A stretch of 33,922 nt of DNA from Caulobacter sp. (GTDB lineage: Bacteria; Pseudomonadota; Alphaproteobacteria; Caulobacterales; Caulobacteraceae), in contig JAQGIP010000025.1 of NCBI GenBank assembly GCA_028291055.1, forward strand, positions 1 to 33,922, in the 5' to 3' direction. This document shows positions 23,891 through 30,552 of the stretch, one piece after another. Numbering within the stretch: position 1 is the first letter of the stretch; the number at the start of each line of letters is the position of its first letter. Below the pieces are notes generated by a model. It was not told the origin of the DNA and did no database searches. It was given only the letters and a program-made list of their open reading frames with translations. A program made the position numbers and the translations under genes.

Positions 23891-23897
23891 GATGCGA

Positions 23898-23912
23898 TGT
23901 TATATCATAACA
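23898..23912. promoter_or_regulatory. Zur box 1, upstream of the TonB-dependent receptor
   Basis: TGTTATATCATAACA has exact six-base inverted arms and differs in one core base from GTTATATTATAAC. It ends 35 bases before the receptor ATG. The zur gene itself lies 2.5 kb downstream. Binding is inferred from similarity to alphaproteobacterial Zur sites and to the two other boxes here. Confidence 0.75.
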
Positions 23913-23947
23913 GCCAATCTTGCATTGTCCGCCTAGGGGTATCCAAC

Positions 23948-25948
23948 ATGGCTCGTCGTCGACTGCTGCTATCCACCGCCGCGATGGCGGCGCTCCTCAC
24001 CACCGCCGCCCATGCCGAAGCCAGCCGCGACGACGCGACCGTTTCGGAAGTGGTGATCACCGCCTCCCCCATCGCGGGCGACCCCGACCGGTTCGCGACC
24101 ATCGTCGATCAGGTCCGGCGCGACGACGTCCTCAGCAACGGGGGCTCCAATCTGGCCGACTCGCTGCGCGACACCCCTGGGGTGGCCGGTACGGGCTTCG
24201 CCACCGGCGCCAGCCGGCCGGTCATCCGGGGCATGGACGCCCAGCGGGTGAAGATCGTGGAGAACGGCCAGTCGAGTTCCGACGTCTCCGACGTGGGGCC
24301 CGACCATGGCGTCCCGATTGATCCGCTCGCCGCGCAGACGATCGAAGTGGTCCGGGGGGCGGCGACGCTGCGCTACGGGAGCCAGGCGATCGGCGGCGTG
24401 GTCAACGCGCTCAACAACCGCATCCCGACGCACCCCGCCTCCGGCCTCGAAGGTGAGGTCTCGGCCGGGTACGATTCGGTGGCCGGGACCGGCGAGGGCG
24501 CGGTCAGCCTCGACGCAGGCAGCGGCCCCTTCGCCGTCCATGTCGATGGTTTCGGACGACGCGCCAGCAACTACGACACGCCCATCGGCCGCCAGGAAAA
24601 CTCCTTCTTCCACGGCAGCGGCTACTCCGGCGGGGCTTCCTACTTCTTCGGTGCCGACAACGACAGCCGCGTCGGGTTTTCGGGCACCCACTACGAGTCG
24701 CGCTACGGCATCCCCGGCGACGACACCTTCATCGCCATGCGCCAGAACAAGGGGGCGTTCGGATCGTCCTTCAAGTTGGGCGAGGGCCCACTGCAAACGC
24801 TCAACGTCGATGTCAGCTATGCGGACTACACCCACAGCGAAATCGACCCGGCCGGGCCGACCGTGCTGTCCACCTTCAACAACAAGGAGTGGGATGGCCG
24901 CACCGAGGCCATCTTCGGCGAAATAGGCCCGCTCTCGGCCGCCGCGCTCGGCGTGCAGGTGCAGGACCGCAAGTTCGAGGGCCTGGGCGAAGCCGCCAAC
25001 TATCTGCTGCCCACCCACACCGAAAGCGCGGCCGGGTTTGTCTTCGTCGAAGCCCCGCTCGGCGGCTTCCAGTTCCAGGGCGCCCTGCGCATCGAGGGCG
25101 TGCGGATCAGCGGCACGCCGGCCTCGGGCGTCCCGACCCGGGCCAATTTCACACCGGTCAGCGTCTCGGCGGGCTTCACCTACGAACTCACCGACAACTT
25201 CCGCCTGGGCCTGACCGCCTCCAGCGCCGCCCGGGCGCCCGCGCAGACGGAACTTTTCGCGATCGGTCCGCACGACGGCCCGCAGACCTTCGAGACGGGC
25301 GACCCCTCGCTGAAGATCGAGCGGGCCAACTCCCTGGAAGCTACCGCCAGGTATCATCTGGGTTCGGGTGGAAAGATCGAAGCCGCCGTCTGGGGCACGC
25401 GCTTTGACGGCTACATCTACGGCGCGCTGACCGGCCGCACCTGCGACGACGCCGGCGTCTGCGCCTTCGGCAGCCCCGAGGTCCTGAAGGAACTGAACTA
25501 CAGCCAGCGCGACGCCAACTTCTGGGGCGTGGAAATCAAGGGCGCGTTCCCCCTGGCCAAGGCCATGGGTGGCGAGCTGTCCCTCAACGTGCTCGGCGAC
25601 TATGTCCGCGCCCAGTTCACCAGCGGCGGCGGGGACGTGCCCCGCATCCAGCCGGGACGGTTCGGCGGCGGCCTCGGCTGGACCAGCAGCAGCTTCGACG
25701 CCAGCTTCCTGGTCCTGGCGGTGGGGTCGCAGGACCATGTGGGCGTCGCCGACTCCCCGACCGACGGCTACACCTCGGTGGACGCCCAGCTCGCCTGGCG
25801 GCCGTTGGGCGGCTCGCGCAAGTTCGAGGTGCTGCTGGTCGGCCACAACCTCGCCGACGAAACCATCCGCAACGCCACGGCGCTCAACAAGGATGACGTG
25901 GTCATGCCCGGCCGGGACATCCGGGTGGTCTTCCTGTCGCGCTTCTAG
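23948..25948 (+). CDS. ZnuD-like TonB-dependent outer-membrane receptor (zinc uptake)
   Basis: A 666-residue receptor. It has a signal peptide (about 1-22, ending TTAAHA), a TonB-box-like SEVVITASP, a plug domain with SLRDTPGVAGTGFATGASRP, VIRGMDAQRVKIVENGQ, DVGPDHGVPIDPLAAQTIEV and GAATLRYGSQAIGGVVN, then a barrel ending IRVVFLSRF with C-terminal Phe. The DHGVPIDPLAA block and the plug order are those I recall from ZnuD-type zinc receptors. ATG 23948 is chosen over the in-frame ATG at 23897, because the latter lies inside the Zur box and AGGGG precedes 23948. The Zur box just upstream and convergent zur support zinc as substrate. An inverted repeat follows as possible terminator. Confidence 0.88.
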   Translation: MARRRLLLSTAAMAALLTTAAHAEASRDDATVSEVVITASPIAGDPDRFATIVDQVRRDDVLSNGGSNLADSLRDTPGVAGTGFATGASRPVIRGMDAQRVKIVENGQSSSDVSDVGPDHGVPIDPLAAQTIEVVRGAATLRYGSQAIGGVVNALNNRIPTHPASGLEGEVSAGYDSVAGTGEGAVSLDAGSGPFAVHVDGFGRRASNYDTPIGRQENSFFHGSGYSGGASYFFGADNDSRVGFSGTHYESRYGIPGDDTFIAMRQNKGAFGSSFKLGEGPLQTLNVDVSYADYTHSEIDPAGPTVLSTFNNKEWDGRTEAIFGEIGPLSAAALGVQVQDRKFEGLGEAANYLLPTHTESAAGFVFVEAPLGGFQFQGALRIEGVRISGTPASGVPTRANFTPVSVSAGFTYELTDNFRLGLTASSAARAPAQTELFAIGPHDGPQTFETGDPSLKIERANSLEATARYHLGSGGKIEAAVWGTRFDGYIYGALTGRTCDDAGVCAFGSPEVLKELNYSQRDANFWGVEIKGAFPLAKAMGGELSLNVLGDYVRAQFTSGGGDVPRIQPGRFGGGLGWTSSSFDASFLVLAVGSQDHVGVADSPTDGYTSVDAQLAWRPLGGSRKFEVLLVGHNLADETIRNATALNKDDVVMPGRDIRVVFLSRF

Positions 25949-25965
25949 GCGTTGAGCCAAGCGCA

Positions 25966-25995
25966 CGGCCGGCCGTCGAAGGAGATGGCCGGCCG
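25966..25995. terminator. Inverted repeat between the receptor and zur
   Basis: CGGCCGGCC (25966-25974) and GGCCGGCCG (25987-25995) are exact inverted arms around a 12-base loop, 18 bases after the receptor stop and 61 bases before the zur stop. It probably ends both convergent transcripts, although no T-run follows. Confidence 0.5.
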
Positions 25996-26055
25996 ACCTT
26001 GGCGTCACACGGCATTGCTGGATTTGATCCACCGGGAGCGTGACATGGGCGGCGT

Positions 26056-26526
26056 CTACGCCCGGCAGTCGCCGCAACACCCATGCGCTTCGACCGCGAC
26101 GGTTTCGGTGAGGAAGGTGCTGTGCGCCTTGATCGCCGTCAGCAAGGCCGGCGTGGGAGGCGCGACCTCATCCACCCGGCCGCATTGGTCGCAGACCAGC
26201 AGCAGGGTCGCCTGGGCTTTGTCGATGAAATGGCGGGCCATATAGGCGTTCAGGCTGTCGATCCGGTGGGCCATCCCCAAATCCACCAGGGCTTCAAACG
26301 CGCGGTAGATCGTCGCCGGCGCGGTCAGCCCCCCAGGCTTGAAGGAAGACAGGAGGTCGTAGACCTTCACCGGCCCATTGGCTTCCAGCAGGATTTCCAA
26401 GGCCCGCTGCCGCGACACCGTCCAGCGGCGGCCAAGCTCGGCGCAACGGCGATCAGCGAGCGCCAGGGCCTCCGCCAACGAAGGGCGGAGGGCGTTCGGC
26501 AGAGGGTGATGCATGTGGTTCTTCAT
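26056..26526 (-). CDS. zur: Zur, Fur-family zinc-uptake repressor
   Basis: A 156-residue Fur-family regulator. It has an N-terminal winged helix (about 15-90, with TVSRQRALEILLEANGPVK, then YDLLSSFK and APATIYRAFEALVDLGMAHR), then the dimerisation/metal domain with VCDQCGRVDEV (Cys112, Cys115) and a C-terminal HGCCGDCRA (Cys151, Cys154). These paired CxxC groups form the structural zinc site. The Zur rather than Fur identity comes from the CxxC...CGDC tail, the TIYRAFEAL helix and its zinc-related neighbours. It is 13 bases downstream of the MerC-like gene, with GGAGCGA as ribosome site, and both are likely transcribed from the Zur-box promoter at 26958, so Zur would control itself. Confidence 0.88.
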   Translation of the reverse strand: MKNHMHHPLPNALRPSLAEALALADRRCAELGRRWTVSRQRALEILLEANGPVKVYDLLSSFKPGGLTAPATIYRAFEALVDLGMAHRIDSLNAYMARHFIDKAQATLLLVCDQCGRVDEVAPPTPALLTAIKAHSTFLTETVAVEAHGCCGDCRA

Positions 26527-26539
26527 GCCTCGCTCCGGT

Positions 26540-26926
26540 TCAATCGTGGTGATGGGCCAGGCGATGCCGGCGCCAGTTCCAGATGTGCGCGCTGGCCAGC
26601 ATGAGGCTGCCGGCCACGGTGATCGGCGTCTCCCATTGGGCGCGGGGCCATTCCAGGGCGCCGGCCAGGAGGCAGAGCAGGCCGGGCGTCGCCAGGAGGA
26701 TCACGCCGAGCGGCAGGCCATGCGAGCGCGCGGCCCGCCAAAGCGCGGCGGTCGTGATCGGGATGGCGAACGCGACGAACACCCCGTGCACCCATTCGGC
26801 GTGAGACCAGACGGCCAGCGCCGGCAGGAAGAGCGCCACCACCGGTAACGCCAGGCAGTGGATCAGGCACAGGCCCGAGAGGCTGATCGCCGAGGCGTCG
26901 AAGAGGCGGGCGGATGCGGGGGGCAC
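26540..26926 (-). CDS. MerC-domain inner-membrane protein
   Basis: A 128-residue protein with about four hydrophobic helices. The first helix carries GLCLIHCLALP, the CxxxC-type metal motif and flanking LP seen in MerC mercury/metal transport proteins. The C-terminus is HRLAHHHD, a His cluster that could bind zinc. The GTG at 26924-26926 is the start, supported by TAGGAG five to six bases upstream. It is the first gene of a merC-zur operon and starts 31 bases from the Zur box. A role in zinc import or handling follows from context. MerC of mercury operons is the only family member whose function I know. Confidence 0.8.
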   Translation of the reverse strand: MPPASARLFDASAISLSGLCLIHCLALPVVALFLPALAVWSHAEWVHGVFVAFAIPITTAALWRAARSHGLPLGVILLATPGLLCLLAGALEWPRAQWETPITVAGSLMLASAHIWNWRRHRLAHHHD

Positions 26927-26957
26927 GAAAACTCCTAGGGCTGGCGGGAAGCGATAC

Positions 26958-26970
26958 GTTATAATATAAC
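26958..26970. promoter_or_regulatory. Zur box 2, centre of the merC-zur / ABC operon divergent promoter
   Basis: GTTATAATATAAC, extended to CGTTATAATATAACG, has exact seven-base arms around one central base. It is exactly 31 bases from the merC GTG on one side and 31 bases from the ATG of the ABC operon on the other, so one bound repressor can control both directions. Confidence 0.82.
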
Positions 26971-27001
26971 GCCTCGATAACCCATTCAGCGCGGGACGGG
27001 A

Positions 27002-27493
27002 ATGCCCTCTCTTTCAATAGTGATGCTTCTCGGTCTGGCCCTCGTTCTGGCCGGCTCCGGCGCCCGCGCCGCAGCGACAACGCCCCAGCTCACACTGCTG
27101 CCGCTCGACGGCGCGCCAGCCCCTGTTCGGCTCCACAACCTCGCGGGTCACCCCCGCATCCTGCTCTTCTGGCGCTCCGACTGCGCGCCCTGCCGTCTGG
27201 AACTAGCCGCCATTGGCGATCTTGAGGCGGCGGCGGGGAGCGGGCGATTGATGACCGTGGCCCTTGAGCCCGCCGCGTCCGCCCGCGCGACCCTGTCTAG
27301 CGCCGCTGCCCGGCCGGCCTCTTCATGGTTCGCCAAGCAGGCGCCCGCGCGGGTGCTGACAGCTTTCGGCGGTGCGCCGCCCCGCCTGCCGCTCGCCGTC
27401 GCCATCGACCGTTCGGGCCGGGTCTGCGCCTCGCGTCACGGGCTCCTTGGGAGCGATATTGTCCGCCAGTGGGTCCGCCAATGCTTAGGGTAG
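27002..27493 (+). CDS. Secreted thioredoxin-fold (TlpA-like) protein, first gene of the Zur-controlled ABC operon
   Basis: A 163-residue periplasmic protein. It has a signal peptide (about 1-24, ending GARAA), then a thioredoxin-like fold: RILLFWRSDCAPCRLELAAI with the redox pair Cys61/Cys64, and a later PPRLPLAVAIDRSGRVCASR with a cis-Pro-like turn and strand, as in TlpA/ResA proteins. The redox site suggests reduction or delivery of thiol groups on a partner, for instance the CxxC proteins encoded further down. It overlaps the ATPase gene by 13 bases. The Zur box is 31 bases upstream. Whether it binds metal itself is not evident. Confidence 0.8.
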   Translation: MPSLSIVMLLGLALVLAGSGARAAATTPQLTLLPLDGAPAPVRLHNLAGHPRILLFWRSDCAPCRLELAAIGDLEAAAGSGRLMTVALEPAASARATLSSAAARPASSWFAKQAPARVLTAFGGAPPRLPLAVAIDRSGRVCASRHGLLGSDIVRQWVRQCLG

Positions 27494-28119
27494 AAGGTTT
27501 GACTGCAGGCTACCGCCGCAAGCCCGTGGCCCGGCTTGAAATCCTGACGGTCGCCAACCGGGAGGCCGCCCTGCTGCTGGGTCCGTCCGGGTCGGGCAAG
27601 ACCACCCTGCTGCTGGCGCTCGCGGGCCTGGCCAAGCGCTTCGACGGGTCGATTGACCTCGACGGCGTCGATCCGAGCGGCCTGCGCGGCGCCGCCCGCG
27701 ACCGGTTCCGGGGCAGCAGGATCGGGATCGTCTTCCAGGACCTGCACCTGATCGCCGGTCTATCGACCCTGGACAACCTGCTGCTCGCGCCCTTCGCGGC
27801 CCGGCAGCCTCAGGACAGCAAGCGGGCCACGGCCCTGCTGGAAGAACTGGGCCTGGGTCCACAAATCCGTCAGCGCGCCGAAACCCTCAGCCGGGGCCAG
27901 GCGCAGCGCGCCGCCATCGCCCGGGCCATGCTGCTCCGGCCCCGGCTCATCCTGGCCGACGAGCCCACCGCCAGCCTCGACGATGAGGCCTGCCATACGG
28001 TCGGTCTGCTGCTGGCGCGCGCGGCCCGCGAGACCGACGCGGCCCTGGTCATCGCCACCCATGACCTGCGCCTGAAAGCCATGTTCCCAACCACGGTCCA
28101 GGCGGAGGCGCTGGCATGA
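27481..28119 (+). CDS. ABC transporter ATPase (LolD/MacB type)
   Basis: A 212-residue ATP-binding subunit. Walker A is LLGPSGSGKTTLLLALAG, the Q-loop is IVFQDLHLI, the signature is LSRGQAQRAAIARAM, Walker B is LILADEPTASLDD and the switch His is in VIATHD. The length and close relation to LolD/FtsE/MacB proteins fit its partner, an FtsX-type permease, whose gene overlaps its stop (ATGA at 28116-28119). The ATG at 27481 lies within the previous gene and matches the family N-terminus (MLRVEGLTAGY). The LSRGQ variant of the usual LSGGQ is common. The transporter is likely a mechanotransmission-type or export system in the envelope and not a classical zinc importer. Confidence 0.93.
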   Translation: MLRVEGLTAGYRRKPVARLEILTVANREAALLLGPSGSGKTTLLLALAGLAKRFDGSIDLDGVDPSGLRGAARDRFRGSRIGIVFQDLHLIAGLSTLDNLLLAPFAARQPQDSKRATALLEELGLGPQIRQRAETLSRGQAQRAAIARAMLLRPRLILADEPTASLDDEACHTVGLLLARAARETDAALVIATHDLRLKAMFPTTVQAEALA

Positions 28120-29333
28120 ACCCGCTGAAGCTGATCGCGGCCTTCATTGGCCGAAAGCCCCTGACCTGGAGCTTCCACGTCCTGACCCTAGCCCTGGGCG
28201 TGGGGGTGGTGACCAGCCTGCTGCTGCTCGACCGTGCCCTGGAAGACCGCTTCACCAAGGACCTGGGCGGCGTGGACCTGGTGGTGGGCGCCAAGGGCAG
28301 CCCGCTGCAACTGATCCTGTCGTCCCTGTTCGAGATCGACGTGCCCACCGGCAACATCAAGCTATCGACGGCCCAGATGCTGGCCGCCAACCACATGGTC
28401 AAGGCCTCGGCCCCGGTGTCGCTGGGCGACAACGTGCGCACGGTGCGCATCGTCGGCACCACGCCCGCCTACGCGGACCTCTACGACGCCAGGCTGGAAA
28501 GCGGGCGCTGGTGGGACCAGCCGATGCAGGTGGTCCTGGGCGCCCAGGCGGCGCGGCAACTCGGCATGACCGTGGGCTCCACCTTCGTCGGCCAGCACGG
28601 CCTGTCGCCCGGCGGCGAGTTCCACAGCCAGTTTCCCTATCGGGTGGTGGGCGTCCTCAAGCCCACCGGCGCGGTCATCGACCGCCTGGCGCTGACCGAC
28701 ACCGCCAGCGTCTGGCGGGTGCATGAGCATGAGGCGGCGGAAGAGGCCCAGGAGCAGGGCGTGGCCAAGCCCGGGGCCGGCGCCGGGGACCGCGAGGTCA
28801 CCGCATTGCTGATCCGCTTCCGTTCGCCCATGGGCGCCTTGATGATGCCCAGGCTGGTGCGCGCGACGCCCGATCTCCAGGCGGCGGTGCCGGCCATCGA
28901 GGTCGCCCGCCTCACTCAGCTTCTGGGGGCCGGATCACAGGTGCTGCGCGGCTTCGGCATCGGCCTGCTGGCCCTGTCGGCCCTGGGCTTCTTCGTGGCC
29001 TTGTTCGCAGCGGTGAACCAGCGGCAGCGCGAGTTGGCGCTGCTGCGCACCCTGGGCGCCCGCCCTCGCCTGCTGTTGGGCCTGGTGGCGGGCGAAGGCC
29101 TGTTCCTGGGCCTTCTGGGCGGGGTGCTGGGGATCGCGCTCGGCCGCGCCGCCGCCGTCTTCGCGGCCCATGTCACCAGCGGGTCGGGCGGCCCGCCCCT
29201 CACCCCGCCGCCCATCGGCGCCCTGGAACTCTATGCCCTGGCCGCCGCCCTGGCGGTCGCGCTGATTGCTTCCCTCCTGCCGGGCCTCGTGGCCTATCGC
29301 CTCGACCCGGCGCAGTCCCTGAAGGCTGGATAG
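28116..29333 (+). CDS. FtsX/MacB-family ABC permease
   Basis: A 405-residue inner-membrane permease with the FtsX layout. It has one N-terminal helix (about 17-38, LTLALGVGVVTSLLLLD), a long periplasmic domain (about 40-275, with DLVVGAKGSPLQLILSS, DLYDARLESGRWW, FPYRVVGVLKPTG), then three C-terminal helices (GIGLLALSALGFFVALF, LVAGEGLFLGLLGGVLGI, ALAAALAVALIASLLPG) and the closing DPAQSLKAG. The loop has RVHEHEAAEEAQEQG at about 204-218, with two His and several acidic residues that might bind metal. It works with the preceding ATPase. Proteins of this group move lipoproteins or transmit force across the envelope rather than pumping ions. Substrate is unknown. Confidence 0.9.
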   Translation: MNPLKLIAAFIGRKPLTWSFHVLTLALGVGVVTSLLLLDRALEDRFTKDLGGVDLVVGAKGSPLQLILSSLFEIDVPTGNIKLSTAQMLAANHMVKASAPVSLGDNVRTVRIVGTTPAYADLYDARLESGRWWDQPMQVVLGAQAARQLGMTVGSTFVGQHGLSPGGEFHSQFPYRVVGVLKPTGAVIDRLALTDTASVWRVHEHEAAEEAQEQGVAKPGAGAGDREVTALLIRFRSPMGALMMPRLVRATPDLQAAVPAIEVARLTQLLGAGSQVLRGFGIGLLALSALGFFVALFAAVNQRQRELALLRTLGARPRLLLGLVAGEGLFLGLLGGVLGIALGRAAAVFAAHVTSGSGGPPLTPPPIGALELYALAAALAVALIASLLPGLVAYRLDPAQSLKAG

Positions 29334-29338
29334 ACGCC

Positions 29339-29821
29339 ATGCTCACCCGCCGCTCAATGCTCCTCACCCCTGTCGCCGCCGGCGCCGTCATGACCCTGGG
29401 CGGCATGTCCCAGCAGACCATCGACGGCGGCCTCTACAACCCGGGGCATTATGAGAACAACGATCCGGCCTGGAGCCTGTTCAACGAGGCGCAGGTCACC
29501 GGCGACACCACGAAGGGCGAATATCGGGCCGCCTTCCCGCCGGGGCTCATCCGGTTGCAGGGCCAAAGGTTCTCGGTTTCCGGCTTCATGATGCCCCTGG
29601 AGCCGGCGCCTCAGACCCTGCATTTCGCGCTCCTGCGGCGCAACACGGCCTGTCCCTTCTGCCCGGCCAACAAGCCGACCGAGGCGGTGGAGATCTATTC
29701 GCGCGGCCTAGTGAAATACACCGGGGAGGAGATTGCGGTGAAGGGCACGTTGCGGCTGATCTCATCCAGCGCCGACGGCCTCTTTTTCCGGCTCGACGAC
29801 ACCGTCGTGACGGGAGGCTAG
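29339..29821 (+). CDS. Tat-type secreted CxxC protein (DUF3299-like), paralog 1
   Basis: A 160-residue exported protein. It opens MLTRRSMLLTPVAAG, a twin-arginine-type signal (TRRSMLL). The mature part has VSGFMMPLEPAPQTLHF and then CPFCPANKPTEAVEI, with Cys105 and Cys108. The next gene encodes a paralog with the same blocks, so the two arose by duplication. The layout (a strand-rich small domain with a Gly-Tyr/Phe-Met-Met-Pro-Leu block, then a Cys site) resembles DUF3299 proteins, which as I recall occur in Zur-controlled clusters of other Proteobacteria. A Tat signal suggests export in folded, perhaps metal-loaded form. It starts five bases after the permease stop. Confidence 0.75.
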   Translation: MLTRRSMLLTPVAAGAVMTLGGMSQQTIDGGLYNPGHYENNDPAWSLFNEAQVTGDTTKGEYRAAFPPGLIRLQGQRFSVSGFMMPLEPAPQTLHFALLRRNTACPFCPANKPTEAVEIYSRGLVKYTGEEIAVKGTLRLISSSADGLFFRLDDTVVTGG

Positions 29822-29824
29822 GCT

Positions 29825-30316
29825 ATGAACCGCTCCCTGAAGACCCGCGTGCTGATCGCCATGATCCTGATGGCGGTTCCGGCCGCAGCCAGCGCCGGCT
29901 TCGGCCAACCGGGCGGCGAACGCGCCGCCCAGAAGGCGCTGCCGCACGCCACCGATCCCCTTTGGGCGGTGCTGCGCACGACGAAGATCAGCGAGGACGT
30001 CCGGCGCGGTATCTTCACGGCCCACAACCCGGCGGCCGTCCAGGCCCTGGCCGGCAAGACCATCACCATCTCCGGCTACATGATGCCGTTGGAGTCGCAG
30101 CCCCGCACCACCCACTTCCTGTTGTCCAAATACACGCCGGTCTGCTTCTTCTGCCCGCCGGGCGAGCCCAACGAAGTGATCGAGGTCCACACCGTCAAGC
30201 CGCTCAAGGCCGGCTACGACAAGGTGACAGTCACGGGGCGGTTCGCCCTTCAGAACGATGGCGAGAAGGGCCTGTTCTTCGTGCTGAACCAGGCCACCGG
30301 CGTCGCGGCCCGATAG
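29825..30316 (+). CDS. Sec-type secreted CxxC protein (DUF3299-like), paralog 2
   Basis: A 163-residue exported protein with a Sec signal (about 1-24, ending AASAG). It shares with its neighbour the blocks ISGYMMPLESQPRTTHFLL and CFFCPPGEPNEVIEV (Cys107, Cys110) and a downstream strand VTVTGRFAL, so it is the tandem paralog with a different export route. The His of TTHF is also conserved between both (LHF/THF) and might join the cysteines in metal binding. It begins three bases after the stop of paralog 1. Fold and function are unknown. Metal chaperoning to the ABC system or the outer membrane is inference from Zur control and the Cys sites. Confidence 0.78.
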   Translation: MNRSLKTRVLIAMILMAVPAAASAGFGQPGGERAAQKALPHATDPLWAVLRTTKISEDVRRGIFTAHNPAAVQALAGKTITISGYMMPLESQPRTTHFLLSKYTPVCFFCPPGEPNEVIEVHTVKPLKAGYDKVTVTGRFALQNDGEKGLFFVLNQATGVAAR

Positions 30317-30324
30317 CCGCCCGC

Positions 30325-30552
30325 ATGGATGATGTCTCCAAGAAACCGGCCGGCGCCCGGCGAGCCGCCGGCCAGCCCTTTGGCGGGCTCGACGCCCGCC
30401 TGACGCCGGAGGTCGTGGGCGACATCCTGCGCCTGATGTTCAGCGGCTGCGCCTGCTGCGAGCCGCCCCTGCCCGTCCGCCGCCTTGCCTGCGACGATCC
30501 GGAAGACGATCAAGCCTCGACGGCGCCCGGGCGGCCGTCCTCCACCACATAG
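30325..30552 (+). CDS. Small Cys-rich protein at the end of the ABC operon
   Basis: A 75-residue frame starting eight bases after paralog 2. The centre reads LRLMFSGCACCEPP (Cys42, Cys44, Cys45) with a fourth Cys56 in RRLACDD, after a basic Pro/Gly-rich N-terminus and a short amphipathic helix (LTPEVVGDILRLM). No signal peptide is seen, so it is probably cytoplasmic. Its codons keep the strong third-position GC of the neighbours, and no other gene covers 30317-30509. The ribosome site is weak. The last 43 bases overlap the 3' end of the convergent phoD gene. A metal-binding or redox adaptor of the Zur operon is a reasonable guess. I know no family. Confidence 0.6.
   Translation: MDDVSKKPAGARRAAGQPFGGLDARLTPEVVGDILRLMFSGCACCEPPLPVRRLACDDPEDDQASTAPGRPSSTT

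Noticed and set aside
23646..23936. 96-codon plus-strand frame before the TonB receptor
   Set aside because: Arg/Pro-rich translation, runs through Zur box 1 and has no ribosome site. The minus-strand remnants look more protein-like.
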